A stretch of DNA of 64,000 nt from Lachnospiraceae bacterium (GCA_900769115.1 CAAGFJ010000031.1:28627-92626), one strand, 5' to 3'; positions 35,357 to 45,073 are shown, numbered from the stretch's first letter. Notes: a model not told the origin generated them from the letters alone. Numbers and translations are program-made.

Positions 35357-36916
35357 ATGGGAAAGAAAACAGGCTTTTTGGAATATGAGAGAGAGACGAG
35401 TAAAGAGATAGAACCAAAAGAGCGTATTAAGAACTTTAATGAGTTCCATGTACCACTTCCAAGAGAGAAGCAGCGGGAACAGGCAGCCAGATGTATGGAA
35501 TGTGGAGTGCCATTTTGTCAGTCTGGATTACTGATCGGCGGCATGGCATCCGGCTGTCCGCTTAACAATCTGATTCCAGAGTGGAATGATTGCGTCTATA
35601 ATGGCAACTGGGAAGAAGCCTTTGAACGGCTTAAGAAGACAAATAATTTTCCGGAATTTACATCACGGGTATGCCCGTCTCCTTGTGAGGCAGCATGTAC
35701 CTGTAATCTGAATGGTCTGCCGGTGTCTAACAAGGAAAATGAGAGAAGTATCATTGAATCTGCTTATAAGAGCGGATTAGCTGCACCAAAGGCACCAAGT
35801 GTCCGGACTGGTAAGAAGATTGCAGTTATCGGTTCCGGTCCTTCTGGTCTTGCAGCGGCTGACCAGCTGAATAAGAGAGGTCATTCGGTTACGGTATTTG
35901 AGAAGAGTGACCGGGTGGGTGGCCTTTTGATGTATGGAATCCCGAACATGAAGCTGGAAAAGCAGATCATTGACCGTAAGATCGAGGTGATGAAGGCAGA
36001 AGGTGTGGAATTCGTAACCAATGCAAATGTAGGTGCAACGAAGGCCGCCATGACACCACATGTTGCCAAAGAAGATGTTATGGGCGATTATCTGACTAAC
36101 CCGGATGAGAAAGCGGTGAAGGCAGATACAATCCTTAAGGAGTATGACAGTGTCATCCTTGCCTGCGGTGCATCAAATCCGAGAGATATCAAGGCAAAGA
36201 GCAGAGATGCAAAGGGAATCTATTTTGCAGTGGATTTTCTGAAGACGACAACAAAGAGTCTGCTGAATTCCGGTTTCAAGGATAAGAGATATGTCAACGC
36301 CAAAGGCAGGAATGTATTGGTTATCGGTGGTGGTGATACCGGTAATGACTGCGTTGGTACTTCAATCCGACAGGGATGTAAGAGTATTGTGCAGCTTGAG
36401 ATGATGCCAAAGCCTCCAGTATGCCGGGCGGCAAGTAATCCATGGCCGGAGTGGCCGAAGATCCTGAAGACAGATTACGGTCAGGAAGAAGCAATTGCTG
36501 TATTTGGCGAGGATCCCCGGATCTATGAGACTACGGTCAAGGAATTTGTTAAGGATAAGGACGGTAATGTTGTAAAAGCAAAATGCGTGAAGCTTGACTG
36601 GAAGAAGGACCCGAAGACCGGACGTATGAATATGTCTGAGATTGAGGGAAGCGAGTACGAGGTTCCTTGTGATATCGTATTGATCGCAGCGGGCTTCTTA
36701 GGTTCGCAGGAATATGTCGCTAAGGCGTTTGGCGTAGAGCTGAATGAAAGAACAAATGTAAAGACGGAAGCAGGTGCTTATGCGACTAACGTACCAAAAG
36801 TATTTACAGCAGGCGATATGCACCGCGGACAGTCACTGGTTGTCTGGGCAATTCGGGAAGGACGCGAGGTTGCCAGAGCAGTAGATACGGCATTGATGGG
36901 ATATTCGAATCTGTAA
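35357..36916 (+). CDS. gltD: Glutamate synthase, small subunit
   Basis: NAD(P)H-dependent FAD/Fe-S subunit that feeds electrons to GltB. 519 residues. The N-terminal domain carries Cys-rich 4Fe-4S motifs (CMECGVPFCQSG, GCPLNN, CPSPCEAACTCNL). The FAD-binding Rossmann motif is GSGPSGLAAADQL and the second nucleotide site is GGGDTGNDCVGT. The C-terminus has the TAGDMHRGQSLVVWAIREGR motif, typical of the family. AAAGGAG precedes the ATG. Gene order gltB-gltD and the short gap indicate one transcript, ending at the hairpin at 36950. Confidence 0.96.
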   Translation: MGKKTGFLEYERETSKEIEPKERIKNFNEFHVPLPREKQREQAARCMECGVPFCQSGLLIGGMASGCPLNNLIPEWNDCVYNGNWEEAFERLKKTNNFPEFTSRVCPSPCEAACTCNLNGLPVSNKENERSIIESAYKSGLAAPKAPSVRTGKKIAVIGSGPSGLAAADQLNKRGHSVTVFEKSDRVGGLLMYGIPNMKLEKQIIDRKIEVMKAEGVEFVTNANVGATKAAMTPHVAKEDVMGDYLTNPDEKAVKADTILKEYDSVILACGASNPRDIKAKSRDAKGIYFAVDFLKTTTKSLLNSGFKDKRYVNAKGRNVLVIGGGDTGNDCVGTSIRQGCKSIVQLEMMPKPPVCRAASNPWPEWPKILKTDYGQEEAIAVFGEDPRIYETTVKEFVKDKDGNVVKAKCVKLDWKKDPKTGRMNMSEIEGSEYEVPCDIVLIAAGFLGSQEYVAKAFGVELNERTNVKTEAGAYATNVPKVFTAGDMHRGQSLVVWAIREGREVARAVDTALMGYSNL

Positions 36917-36949
36917 GATATCAAGTGAATGACATAATGAAAGATAGAG

Positions 36950-36989
36950 AATCAGCTATGGAATATAGATAATATATCCATGGCTGATT
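36950..36989 (+). terminator. Terminator after gltD
   Basis: AATCAGCTATGG...(36950-36967) pairs with TATATCCATGGCTGATT (36973-36989) with one G-U pair and one bulge, followed by TTTTG. It lies 33 bases after the gltD stop. Confidence 0.8.
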
Positions 36990-37023
36990 TTGTATTCTTA
37001 AGAATTTTTCATATGTTTTTCCT

Positions 37024-37051
37024 TTTAGAATGATAGGATATGTGGTAAAAT
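37024..37051 (+). promoter_or_regulatory. Promoter for the 37094 gene
   Basis: TTTAGA at 37024-37029 and TAAAAT at 37046-37051 with a 16-base spacer; TGTG directly before the -10 resembles an extended -10. A TTCTTAAGAA palindrome lies at 36995-37004. Confidence 0.5.
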
Positions 37052-37093
37052 ACAGACATCTATGGGAATTAAGAAGAGTGTATGGAGGCAGTT

Positions 37094-39019
37094 ATGCTGA
37101 ATGTGATATTAATAGGACTTACATTGTTGATTATAATAGGGGTGGCATTTCTATTCTACAGCGTGGTGAAGGTAACACCGGAGGAGAGCTTTGCATCAGC
37201 GGTCATGCTGATTCTGATTCTGATCTATATAACTGGATTGTGTGGGAATACCGCAATTGGTGTGTATCTATTATATGGTGCTGCAGTTATAGGAATCGCA
37301 GCAGCGGTTATAGTATCTGTTAAGAGGAGACAGGCGCTAGTGCTTTCCTTCTTTACTCCCGGAATTCTTATGGTAATTGCAATTACCGGGTTTGGAGTGG
37401 TTGCGTTTCATGGATTACAGGTGTGTAACTGGGACGAGTTATATCAGTGGGGCAAGGCTGCTAATTATATGGTGACATATGATCAGTTGCCGGGTGGTAT
37501 TAACTTCTCAGGCGAATCTGTGCTATTGTCGAGTACGACGTTCTTTCACTATTTTACAGCTCGGTTAGATTATGTGGTGACCGGTGCGATTGTAGAGAGC
37601 GATTATTATGTGTCGAACCTGTTGTTATGGTTCTCTGCCTTATTGCTTCCGATATCTGGAACCACGTGGAAAGACAGAAGACGTGTATGGGCATATGGAA
37701 TCTTTCATTATCTGATGACAGCCTTGTTGTTCGTCCAGCCGTTTTACAATATCTATACAGATCAGCCGACAGCATATTGGGCAGGTGCCATGATTGCGTG
37801 GATTCTGATGGATAAATGGAATCTGCGGAATGTATATCTCATTCCGCTGGTGCTTGTGAATGTTGGATTGATGAAGAGTATGGTAGGACCGTTGTTTGCT
37901 GTCATTGTTATTGTTGCATTGATTACCGTGCATTGTATTGGACGGAGTGGAGAAGGTAAACGCATATTACCGACTGGATGGTATCGCAAGGTGCTATCAT
38001 GGAAAGGCATTCTTGCAATTCTTGCGGTTGCATCACCGTTTCTGCTGATGGGTGTGTGGTCTGCTCGTACCGGACAGAATGGTCTGTTCCGATTCACAAA
38101 CTCGTTCTTTGGAGCAGGTCAGAAGGAACGTGCGATCAAGACCTTGAAGGCTATGATAGACAAGGCGTTTCAGTCTGTTACCTTGCATGATACGCAGTTC
38201 TATCTGACGTATGCCATGTTCTTTGTGCTGACGATTGGTATGGTGTGTGCGATCGCACCGTTGTTGTTAGATCGTAAGAGATTGGCGAAGTATCGTGGAC
38301 TTGCTTATCTGTATATGGCAGGTTTCGTGGGATATTTCCTTGTTATGTTTGTAGCATATATGACAGTGTTTGGGTATATGGACAGTGTCCGGGCGCAATC
38401 ACTGAATCGATACTATGCAGATTATATGATGTTAGGAATTGTGCCATTGACTTTGCCGTTGTTTCTGCCATCTGGCAGAGAGGATGAACATTTCCGGGAG
38501 TTTGGGGTCTTTGTGCAGAAAGGATTCTTTGTTCTCAGTCTTGTAATGATCTTATATGGCAGCAGCTCCTATCTGCTATCGAGTATGACACATTTGTATG
38601 CAGTAGACACGAAACGGTATCGAGAACGGGAGAACATGACGAAGTATGCAGAGACAGTGAAAGAATTAACCGGGGAAGAGGGTAAGATATACTTTATCAA
38701 CCAGAAGAAGTATGGACTATATACATTAGCTGCCGATTATGAGATGGGGGATCAGTTAAGCCGTGGGGGAATGTGTTATAAGTTCCGGGAGAGTGGAACG
38801 AATAAGGATTCCGCACTGACGGAGTATCCAATTGAGACGTTGCCGAATGTATTGACAGAACAGGGATATGCATATGTCTGGATCTATTCTTCTGACGATT
38901 ATCTGGCTAAGAATTTTAAGAGTATGTTTGATATTAAGAAGACTAAGAATGGGGATTTCTATAAGGTGCTTGGCACGGAACACGGAACGGTATTAGAGTA
39001 TATCGGAAATGTGCAGTAG
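37094..39019 (+). CDS. Polytopic membrane glycosyltransferase-like (GT-C) protein
   Basis: 641 residues from the ATG at 37094, chosen because GGAGG ends 5 bases before it; an ATG at 37082 overlaps that site. About twelve hydrophobic segments run to residue 490, then a soluble C-terminal domain. The first large loop has CNWDELYQWGKAANYM, an acidic WDE pair placed as in GT-C enzymes that use polyprenyl-phosphate sugars, then LPGGINFSGES. No family name can be given with certainty. It heads a set of GT2 genes and has its own promoter. Likely role: transfer of a sugar to a surface polymer outside the membrane. Confidence 0.7.
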   Translation: MLNVILIGLTLLIIIGVAFLFYSVVKVTPEESFASAVMLILILIYITGLCGNTAIGVYLLYGAAVIGIAAAVIVSVKRRQALVLSFFTPGILMVIAITGFGVVAFHGLQVCNWDELYQWGKAANYMVTYDQLPGGINFSGESVLLSSTTFFHYFTARLDYVVTGAIVESDYYVSNLLLWFSALLLPISGTTWKDRRRVWAYGIFHYLMTALLFVQPFYNIYTDQPTAYWAGAMIAWILMDKWNLRNVYLIPLVLVNVGLMKSMVGPLFAVIVIVALITVHCIGRSGEGKRILPTGWYRKVLSWKGILAILAVASPFLLMGVWSARTGQNGLFRFTNSFFGAGQKERAIKTLKAMIDKAFQSVTLHDTQFYLTYAMFFVLTIGMVCAIAPLLLDRKRLAKYRGLAYLYMAGFVGYFLVMFVAYMTVFGYMDSVRAQSLNRYYADYMMLGIVPLTLPLFLPSGREDEHFREFGVFVQKGFFVLSLVMILYGSSSYLLSSMTHLYAVDTKRYRERENMTKYAETVKELTGEEGKIYFINQKKYGLYTLAADYEMGDQLSRGGMCYKFRESGTNKDSALTEYPIETLPNVLTEQGYAYVWIYSSDDYLAKNFKSMFDIKKTKNGDFYKVLGTEHGTVLEYIGNVQ

Positions 39020-39047
39020 TTAAACGAATAGATTGAGGTAGGAAGCA

Positions 39048-39875
39048 ATGAACAATTTACACACGTTTGTAATATGTGCATATAAGGAAAGTCCATATAT
39101 AGAGGAATGTATTCGCTCTTTGAAGAATCAGACGGTAACAAGCCGGATCCTGCTTGCTACTTCCACACCGAGTGAATATCTGGAGCATCTTTGTAAGCAA
39201 TACGATATTCCCTATCATGTCAGAGAAGGACAATCTAATATATCTCTGGATTGGAATTATGCATTATCTGTGGCAGATACCGAGTATGTTACAATTGCAC
39301 ATCAGGATGATGTGTATGGGAAAGAATATGAGGAAGAGATGATGCGGATGGTTGAGAAGAAAAAAGAACAGAAGAAACAGCCATTAATTTTATTTTCTGA
39401 TTATGTGGAGCAGATTGGAAATCAGACATATGCAGACCGGACAAATCTCAGAATTAAGAAGATACTATTATATCCGCTTGGAAAGAGTGGCAGACAGAAT
39501 AAGACATTTTGGAAACGCTGGGTGCTCCGGTTCGGCAATGCAATCTGCTGTCCAGCCGTCACTTATCATGTTCCGGTCATCCGTGAGTATATGAGCAGGG
39601 ATCATCGTCAACAATTATTCCAGAAGCATTTTCGCAGTAATGTGGATTGGGAGACATGGGAGTGGCTGAGTAAGAAGGATGGAAGCTTTTGCTATATTCA
39701 GAAACCACTTATGGCACATCGGATTCATGCAGACAGCGAGACAACGGCAACGATTGAAGATCATCAGCGGAGTGGGGAAGATTATGAGATGTTCGCTAAG
39801 TTCTGGCCGGGATGGATTGCCAGACTGCTTACCGGTGCCTATAAGGAAAGTGAGAAGGGAAATGCAGTAAACTAG
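39048..39875 (+). CDS. GT2-like glycosyltransferase (VCAYKESPY subfamily)
   Basis: 275 residues. The start TFVICAYKESPYIEECI is a variant GT-A opening, followed by STPSEYLEHL, VREGQSNISLDWNYAL, and TIAHQDDVY, which supplies the acidic metal-binding pair. Later FGNAICCPAVTY and NVDWETWEWLSKKDG are conserved. A clear paralogue of the same subfamily lies inside the AT-rich island at 51551 (the same CAYKESPY, IAHQDD and CCPAVTY blocks). This copy keeps the host-like base use. Sugar donor unknown. GGTAGGAAG precedes the ATG. Confidence 0.82.
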   Translation: MNNLHTFVICAYKESPYIEECIRSLKNQTVTSRILLATSTPSEYLEHLCKQYDIPYHVREGQSNISLDWNYALSVADTEYVTIAHQDDVYGKEYEEEMMRMVEKKKEQKKQPLILFSDYVEQIGNQTYADRTNLRIKKILLYPLGKSGRQNKTFWKRWVLRFGNAICCPAVTYHVPVIREYMSRDHRQQLFQKHFRSNVDWETWEWLSKKDGSFCYIQKPLMAHRIHADSETTATIEDHQRSGEDYEMFAKFWPGWIARLLTGAYKESEKGNAVN

Positions 39876-39901
39876 ACAAACAATAACTGCTGTGATAGAA
39901 T
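39873..39901 (+). promoter_or_regulatory. Promoter for the 39947-41960 genes
   Basis: TAGACA (39873-39878, sharing the upstream stop codon) and TAGAAT (39896-39901) with a 17-base spacer. The -10 context CTGTGATAGAATA is nearly the same as that of the promoter at 9538-9566. Confidence 0.55.
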
Positions 39902-39946
39902 ACATAGGATGTTTTGCAAGTTAAATAGGAAACATGGAGGTAGTCA

Positions 39947-40663
39947 ATGCGATTACTGATGGTAATACCAGCTTATAATGAAGAGGACAACATTGTAAGA
40001 GTGGTGAATACAATTAAAGAAAAATATCCGGAATATGACTACATTGTAGTCAATGATGGTTCAACGGATCATACATCAAGAAGATGTCATAAGAATGGTT
40101 TTGAGATCATTGATCTGCCGGTGAACTTGGGATTGGCGGGTGCTTTTCAGACAGGTCTTAAATATGCCTACCGAAAGGATTATGACTGTGTCTTACAGTT
40201 TGATGCGGATGGACAGCATAAGCCGGAATATATCGAAGCGATGCTTGAGAAGTTAGAACAGGGATATGATATTGTAATTGGTTCCCGGTTCGTAACGAAG
40301 AAGAAAGAGAAGAGCCTTCGTATGGTGGGGGCAAGAATGTTGACGCTGGCAATTAAGTGGACAACCGGCAAAAGAATCTCCGATCCAACATCCGGGATGC
40401 GGATGTTTAACAAAACAATGATCAAGGAATTTGCCGTTAATATGAATTATGGTCCGGAGCCGGATACGATATCGTATCTGTTGAAGCAGGGAGCCAGCAT
40501 TGCAGAAGTGCAGGTAGAGATGGATGAGCGGATTGCAGGAGCAAGTTATCTGAACCTTTCCCGTTCAGCCATGTATATGATGCGTATGCTGATCTCGATT
40601 CTGTTCATACAGAGTTTCCGAAAGCGAGACAGTAAGCATGTTGTAATGAAGAGAGGCAGGTGA
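39947..40663 (+). CDS. GT2 glycosyltransferase, DPM1-like
   Basis: 238-residue GT-A enzyme without the C-terminal membrane helices of GtrB types: LLMVIPAYNEEDNIVRV, VVNDGSTDHTS, GLAGAFQTGLKYA, FDADGQHKPEY as the metal-binding motif, IGSRF, and DPTSGMRMFN. These are the dolichol-phosphate mannose synthase hallmarks, so the likely product is a polyprenyl-phosphate sugar. It is directly followed by a DUF2304 gene, a common neighbour of such soluble DPM1-like enzymes. The small membrane protein may anchor it at the membrane. Confidence 0.88.
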   Translation: MRLLMVIPAYNEEDNIVRVVNTIKEKYPEYDYIVVNDGSTDHTSRRCHKNGFEIIDLPVNLGLAGAFQTGLKYAYRKDYDCVLQFDADGQHKPEYIEAMLEKLEQGYDIVIGSRFVTKKKEKSLRMVGARMLTLAIKWTTGKRISDPTSGMRMFNKTMIKEFAVNMNYGPEPDTISYLLKQGASIAEVQVEMDERIAGASYLNLSRSAMYMMRMLISILFIQSFRKRDSKHVVMKRGR

Positions 40664-40670
40664 TTGCGGT

Positions 40671-41042
40671 ATGTCGATTATGTTAAGAATATTGCTGATC
40701 AGTATGTCGGTACTCAGCTTGGTATATGTTGTGTGGAGAATCCGCAATTCCAAGATGCAGATTGAATATGCATTGTTCTGGATTGTGTTAGCTGCGTTAA
40801 TGATCGTATTGTCCATATTTCCGCAGATTGTATATTGGATTACGATTAAAATGGGTATGATCTCTGCAGCAAATGTAGTATATTTGTTCATTATAGCGAT
40901 TCTGCTGCTTAAGGTATTCATGATGACGATTGAACTATCCAGCCTGGAGAATAAGGTACGAGAGTTAGTGCAACAGTTGGGCATTGATGAGAAAGAGCGT
41001 GCGGATGAGCGGAAGGCACAGGAACAGAAAGAGGCATCATAA
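40671..41042 (+). CDS. DUF2304 family small membrane protein
   Basis: 123 residues with three hydrophobic segments (about 5-22, 33-53 and 67-90) and a charged helical tail. The pattern RIRNSKMQIEYALFWIVLA is typical of DUF2304. The family has no proven reaction but sits beside DPM1-like glycosyltransferases in many surface polysaccharide loci. It starts 7 bases after one here. It probably acts as membrane partner of the upstream enzyme. Confidence 0.85.
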   Translation: MSIMLRILLISMSVLSLVYVVWRIRNSKMQIEYALFWIVLAALMIVLSIFPQIVYWITIKMGMISAANVVYLFIIAILLLKVFMMTIELSSLENKVRELVQQLGIDEKERADERKAQEQKEAS

Positions 41043-41066
41043 TGCCTTGCTGGATGGTGAATATTC

Positions 41067-41960
41067 ATGAAGAAAGTAGCAGTATTGTTGTCTGCTTATA
41101 ATGGAGCTGAATATATCGAGGAACAGATAAGAAGTATATGTCAGCAATCTTATCCAGAATGTCATCTGTATGTAAGGGATGATGGATCGGATAAGGCATT
41201 TGTCGGACAGTTGAGGGAACTACAGAAGCAATATGCATTTACGCTTCTTGAAGGGGAGAATATAGGATTTGTAGCAAGCTTCATGACGTTGCTGCAACAG
41301 GTGACGGATGCTGATCTGTATGCATTTGCTGATCAGGATGATATCTGGCTGCCGGATAAGATTAAGAAAGCAGTGACTTGGTTTGATACATGTGAAGATA
41401 ATCGAAAGCCGTTATTGTATCACAGCGCATATGATGTGATAGATGACGAAGGTAAAGTTGTAGATCATTTCTATTTTGGTGAAGAAGGTTATGATTTCAG
41501 ACGTTCCATTACGGAGAACCATTATTCTGGTTTTTCTATGGTGGTAAATGCTACCATGCGGGAGTATATGTTGAAAGGGCAATGGAATCAGATTGGTTAT
41601 CATGACTGGTGGGCTGCTATGATTGTGCATGCGTTTGGAATGAGCTATTCCGATTCCGAAGTGTTAGCACTTCATAGAGCGCATGGAGACAATGTTACTA
41701 CATTTAATATGAGGACAAGAATACAGTGGCTTCATAGAACATTGACAGAGGAATCAGAACTGCGTAAGCGGGCAGTGGAGTTTGACCGGTGCTTTGGGGA
41801 GCAATTGTCCAAGCCGGATAAGAAGATACTGCGATTGTTTACGGACAAACATTATAATATATTACATGCTTGTAAGAAATGCTTCTATCCGAAGCGGTGG
41901 CGCCCGATCCTGTCTTCAGAGATTGTGGTGAGGGTGTTGATGCTGTTTGGGAGAATGTAG
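41067..41960 (+). CDS. GT2 glycosyltransferase, RgpB-like (left flank of island)
   Basis: 297 residues: VAVLLSAYNGAEYIEEQI, YVRDDGS, GENIGFVASF, FADQDDIW as metal-binding motif, and YHDWWAAMI. These match the rhamnosyltransferase RgpB/WbbL-type GT2 group that builds rhamnan chains. The C-terminus (CFYPKRWRP...RVLMLFGRM) closely resembles that of the paralogue at 59374. This copy has host-like base use and is the last gene before the AT-rich island. The two paralogues bracket the island in the same orientation. Confidence 0.87.
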   Translation: MKKVAVLLSAYNGAEYIEEQIRSICQQSYPECHLYVRDDGSDKAFVGQLRELQKQYAFTLLEGENIGFVASFMTLLQQVTDADLYAFADQDDIWLPDKIKKAVTWFDTCEDNRKPLLYHSAYDVIDDEGKVVDHFYFGEEGYDFRRSITENHYSGFSMVVNATMREYMLKGQWNQIGYHDWWAAMIVHAFGMSYSDSEVLALHRAHGDNVTTFNMRTRIQWLHRTLTEESELRKRAVEFDRCFGEQLSKPDKKILRLFTDKHYNILHACKKCFYPKRWRPILSSEIVVRVLMLFGRM

Positions 41961-42062
41961 ATTGGAAAAGAAAAATTTAGAATATCTTATATTGTTTGTA
42001 AAAGCAAGGTGTGATGTGCCCGATGATTATAATAGATTAGGTAAAAGGGAGATAAATATTAG

Positions 42063-42854
42063 ATGGATGTTTTACAGAGTATTTTCAAAAATAAAAGATT
42101 GGTTAAATCCTTAGCGTATAATGATTTTAAAACAAAATATGCGGGATCTCAGTTTGGAATAATTTGGGCATTTGCTCAACCGGTAGTTACGATTCTTATT
42201 TATGTTTTTGTCTTTCAGGTGATGGCAGGCGCAGCACCTACGGATAATGGATATCCATATGTATTATGGTTAATTGCTGGATTGGTACCGTGGTTTTATT
42301 TTTCAGAAGCTGTTACAAACGGTACAACATGTTTAGTTGAATATAGTTACTTAGTAAAGAAAGTAATGTTTAATATAAGTATATTGCCGGTTATTAAAGT
42401 CTTATCAGCATTATTTGTGCACCTGTTTTTTGTTGGTTTTTCCATCATGATATTTATTTTGGCAGGAAAAATGCCAACATTATATTATTTGCAAATTGTT
42501 TATTATATGATTTGTTTGATTGTATTATCAACCGCATTATCTTATATTGCATCTGCAATATTGCCATTTTTTAAAGATTTTTCACAAGTAGTCAACATTA
42601 TCTTAATGGTAGGAATGTGGGTGTGTCCCATTATGTGGAATTTGAATTTGTGTCCAGAACAGTACCATTGGATTTTAAGATTGAACCCAGTTTTCTATAT
42701 TGTACAAGGTTACAGAGATTCTATGATAGATGGAATAGGAATATGGGAACGTCCGGTAGCTTTTGTATATTTCTGGATTGTGACATTAATACTGTTGGCG
42801 ATTGGAATAAAAATGTTCAAAAAATTGAGTGTGCATTTTTCGGATGTATTATAG
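42063..42854 (+). CDS. wzm: ABC transporter permease for polysaccharide export (Wzm/RgpC-like)
   Basis: 263-residue ABC-2 type permease with six predicted membrane helices. It opens with an amphipathic stretch and LAYNDFKTKYAGSQFGIIWAF, the family interface motif, and has APTDNGYPYVLWLIAGLVPW in the first external loop. It is more like O-antigen/rhamnan exporters (Wzm, RgpC) than the TagG-like protein at 9594. The matching ATPase starts 9 bases downstream. First gene of the AT-rich island; GGGAG lies before the ATG. A TATAAT at 42028-42033 might be its -10, but I find no convincing -35. Confidence 0.88.
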   Translation: MDVLQSIFKNKRLVKSLAYNDFKTKYAGSQFGIIWAFAQPVVTILIYVFVFQVMAGAAPTDNGYPYVLWLIAGLVPWFYFSEAVTNGTTCLVEYSYLVKKVMFNISILPVIKVLSALFVHLFFVGFSIMIFILAGKMPTLYYLQIVYYMICLIVLSTALSYIASAILPFFKDFSQVVNIILMVGMWVCPIMWNLNLCPEQYHWILRLNPVFYIVQGYRDSMIDGIGIWERPVAFVYFWIVTLILLAIGIKMFKKLSVHFSDVL

Positions 42855-42863
42855 GAGAATGTT

Positions 42864-44141
42864 ATGGAAGAGATAAAAGAGACTGTAATATCAGTTAAAA
42901 ATGTTAGTAAAGTTTATAAATTGTATGATAAGGCAAATGATCGATTCAAAGAAGCTATGTCGTTAACACATAAGTGTTATCATACGGATCATTATGCGCT
43001 ATCTGATATTAATTTTGATGTGCATAAGGGAGAGTGCATTGGAATAATTGGAACCAATGGATCGGGTAAGTCTACTTTGTTGAAAATTATTACAGGCGTA
43101 TTGAATGCAACGTCTGGTGAAATATCTGTTAATGGAAGAATTAGTGCACTGCTTGAGCTTGGTGCAGGCTTTAATATGGAATATACAGGTGTGGAGAATG
43201 TTTATCTTAACGGAACAATGATGGGCTTAACTAAGGAAGAAGTAGACGAGCGTTTTCCTGCGATTGAAGAGTTTGCTGAGATTGGAGATTTTATTAATCA
43301 ACCAGTTAAAACGTATTCAAGTGGTATGTTTGCACGTTTAGCATTTGCAGTTGCTATTAATGTAGATCCCGATATTTTAATCGTAGATGAGGCGTTAAGT
43401 GTTGGAGATATCTTTTTTCAGGCAAAATGTTATAGAAAATTTAATGAATTTAAAAAACAAGGTAAAACAATAGTATTTGTTTCACATGATATGAGCAGTG
43501 TTTTGAAATATTGCGAGGCATGTCTGCTGATTCATAAAGGAAAACAGATTGCATTGGGAAAATCATCAGAAGTCATTGATATTTATAAGAAGATATTAGT
43601 TAATCAGTATGATGAAGAGGATGAACAGCAGGAACAAGCTCATAAAGAGGTTAGTGTAAAGGAACAGACGGCATGGAAAGAAAAATTACTGCTTAATCCT
43701 AACTATGTTGAATATGGCGAGGGTGTGGCGACGATGATTGATTTTGCCATAATTGATGAATACGGAGAAATTTCCTCTACATTGCATAAAGGAACTGAAT
43801 TTGAAATCAAAGTTAAAGTTCAATTTAATCAGACTGTTAAGAATCCGATTGTAGCATATACATTTAAGGATTTAAAGGGAACGGAGATTACAGGTACAAA
43901 TACAATGTTAGAAGGTAATAATATTGATATTGCACATGCTGGAGATGTGTTTGTTGTCAAGTTTAAACAGAAGATGGATTTGCAGGGGGGACAGTATTTA
44001 TTGTCTTTAGGATGCACAGGATACGAATTAGATACATTTGTAGTGTATCATCGGTTGTATGATATGATTAATGTTCAGGTTTTATCAGAAAGAAATACTA
44101 TTGGTTTTTATGATATGAATTCTTCAGTTGAAATTGAATAG
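42864..44141 (+). CDS. wzt: ABC transporter ATPase with C-terminal Wzt-type domain
   Basis: 425 residues: an ABC domain (1-245) and an extra C-terminal domain (about 280-425). Walker A is IIGTNGSGKST (about 61-71), the signature is TYSSGM and Walker B is ILIVDEALSVGD. The extension (for example IDFAIIDEYGEI, FEIKVKVQFN, YTFKDLKGTEI, GGQYLLSLGC) has the beta-sandwich pattern of Wzt_C. In E. coli O9a this domain recognises the capped non-reducing end of the glycan before export. The methyltransferase and kinase-like genes directly downstream make such end recognition plausible here. The TagH-like ATPase at 10379 lacks this domain. Confidence 0.9.
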   Translation: MEEIKETVISVKNVSKVYKLYDKANDRFKEAMSLTHKCYHTDHYALSDINFDVHKGECIGIIGTNGSGKSTLLKIITGVLNATSGEISVNGRISALLELGAGFNMEYTGVENVYLNGTMMGLTKEEVDERFPAIEEFAEIGDFINQPVKTYSSGMFARLAFAVAINVDPDILIVDEALSVGDIFFQAKCYRKFNEFKKQGKTIVFVSHDMSSVLKYCEACLLIHKGKQIALGKSSEVIDIYKKILVNQYDEEDEQQEQAHKEVSVKEQTAWKEKLLLNPNYVEYGEGVATMIDFAIIDEYGEISSTLHKGTEFEIKVKVQFNQTVKNPIVAYTFKDLKGTEITGTNTMLEGNNIDIAHAGDVFVVKFKQKMDLQGGQYLLSLGCTGYELDTFVVYHRLYDMINVQVLSERNTIGFYDMNSSVEIE

Positions 44142-44151
44142 GAGTAAATAA

Positions 44152-45072
44152 ATGGACGAGTATATCGGAAAAGTAAAAATGAATTACGAATATTATTGTG
44201 GTGAAGATTTGTATAGTGACGGAGATATAGAGGATGAATTATTACGTATTGTCCAGTCGGAGACGGATTATTCAAAGATAATTTATGAAAGTGCATCTTG
44301 GCCAATTTTGTATCATTTGTCTGATGTGAGAGAAAATGTTTTATCATGGTATCCATTCAAAGAGAATGCAAGTGTTATGGAAATAGGAGCTGGATGTGGG
44401 GCGGTAACTGGTGCACTGTTGTCAAAATGTAGCCGGGTTGTATCTGTCGATCTTTCAAAGAGAAGAAGCCTCATTAATGCATATAGACATAAAGAAGCAG
44501 ATAATCTTGAAATTTTAGTGGCAAACTTTCAGGATGTTTATAATAATGTTCATGAGAAATTTGATTATATAACTTTGATAGGTGTTTTTGAGTACGCAGG
44601 TCTATACATTAATAGCGATGAGCCGTATTCAAAATTTTTAAATATGATTGCAAGCCTATTAAAACCGGATGGGAAAATAATAATTGCGATAGAGAATCGG
44701 TTGGGATTGAAATATTTTGCAGGATGTAAAGAAGATCATTTGGGTAAATATTATACAGGAATTGAGGATGCTTATTCAGATGAGGGAGTAAGAACATTCA
44801 GTAAAAGGGAATTGATTAAATTATTCAATGAAAATGGATTTAGTCAATATGAATTTTATTATCCATATCCGGACTATAAATTGCCAGAAGCAATATATTC
44901 AGATGAAAACTTACCACATGAGGGCGAACTTATCAACAATATGCGAAATTTTGATGCAGAACGTTATGTAGTGTTTGATGAAAGTAAAGCGTTTGATGGG
45001 ATAATTAAAGCATCATTATTTGATGAATTTAGCAATTCGTATATTATAGAATTAAGTAATAAGGCGGAATAA
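44152..45072 (+). CDS. SAM-dependent methyltransferase (possible chain-capping enzyme)
   Basis: 306 residues, soluble. The class I methyltransferase fold begins near 70, with the SAM-binding motif VMEIGAGCGAVTG (about 75-87), the acidic VVSVDLSKRR strand end, and FDYITLIGVFEYAGLY as motif IV. The C-terminal half (YYPYPDYKLPEAIYSDENLP) is shared with methyltransferases of polysaccharide loci. It lies 10 bases after the Wzt-like ATPase and 1 base before the kinase-fold gene. By analogy with the methyltransferase domain of WbdD it may methylate the end of the growing glycan. A role in modifying a sugar nucleotide is the alternative. Confidence 0.82.
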   Translation: MDEYIGKVKMNYEYYCGEDLYSDGDIEDELLRIVQSETDYSKIIYESASWPILYHLSDVRENVLSWYPFKENASVMEIGAGCGAVTGALLSKCSRVVSVDLSKRRSLINAYRHKEADNLEILVANFQDVYNNVHEKFDYITLIGVFEYAGLYINSDEPYSKFLNMIASLLKPDGKIIIAIENRLGLKYFAGCKEDHLGKYYTGIEDAYSDEGVRTFSKRELIKLFNENGFSQYEFYYPYPDYKLPEAIYSDENLPHEGELINNMRNFDAERYVVFDESKAFDGIIKASLFDEFSNSYIIELSNKAE

Positions 45073-45073
45073 A

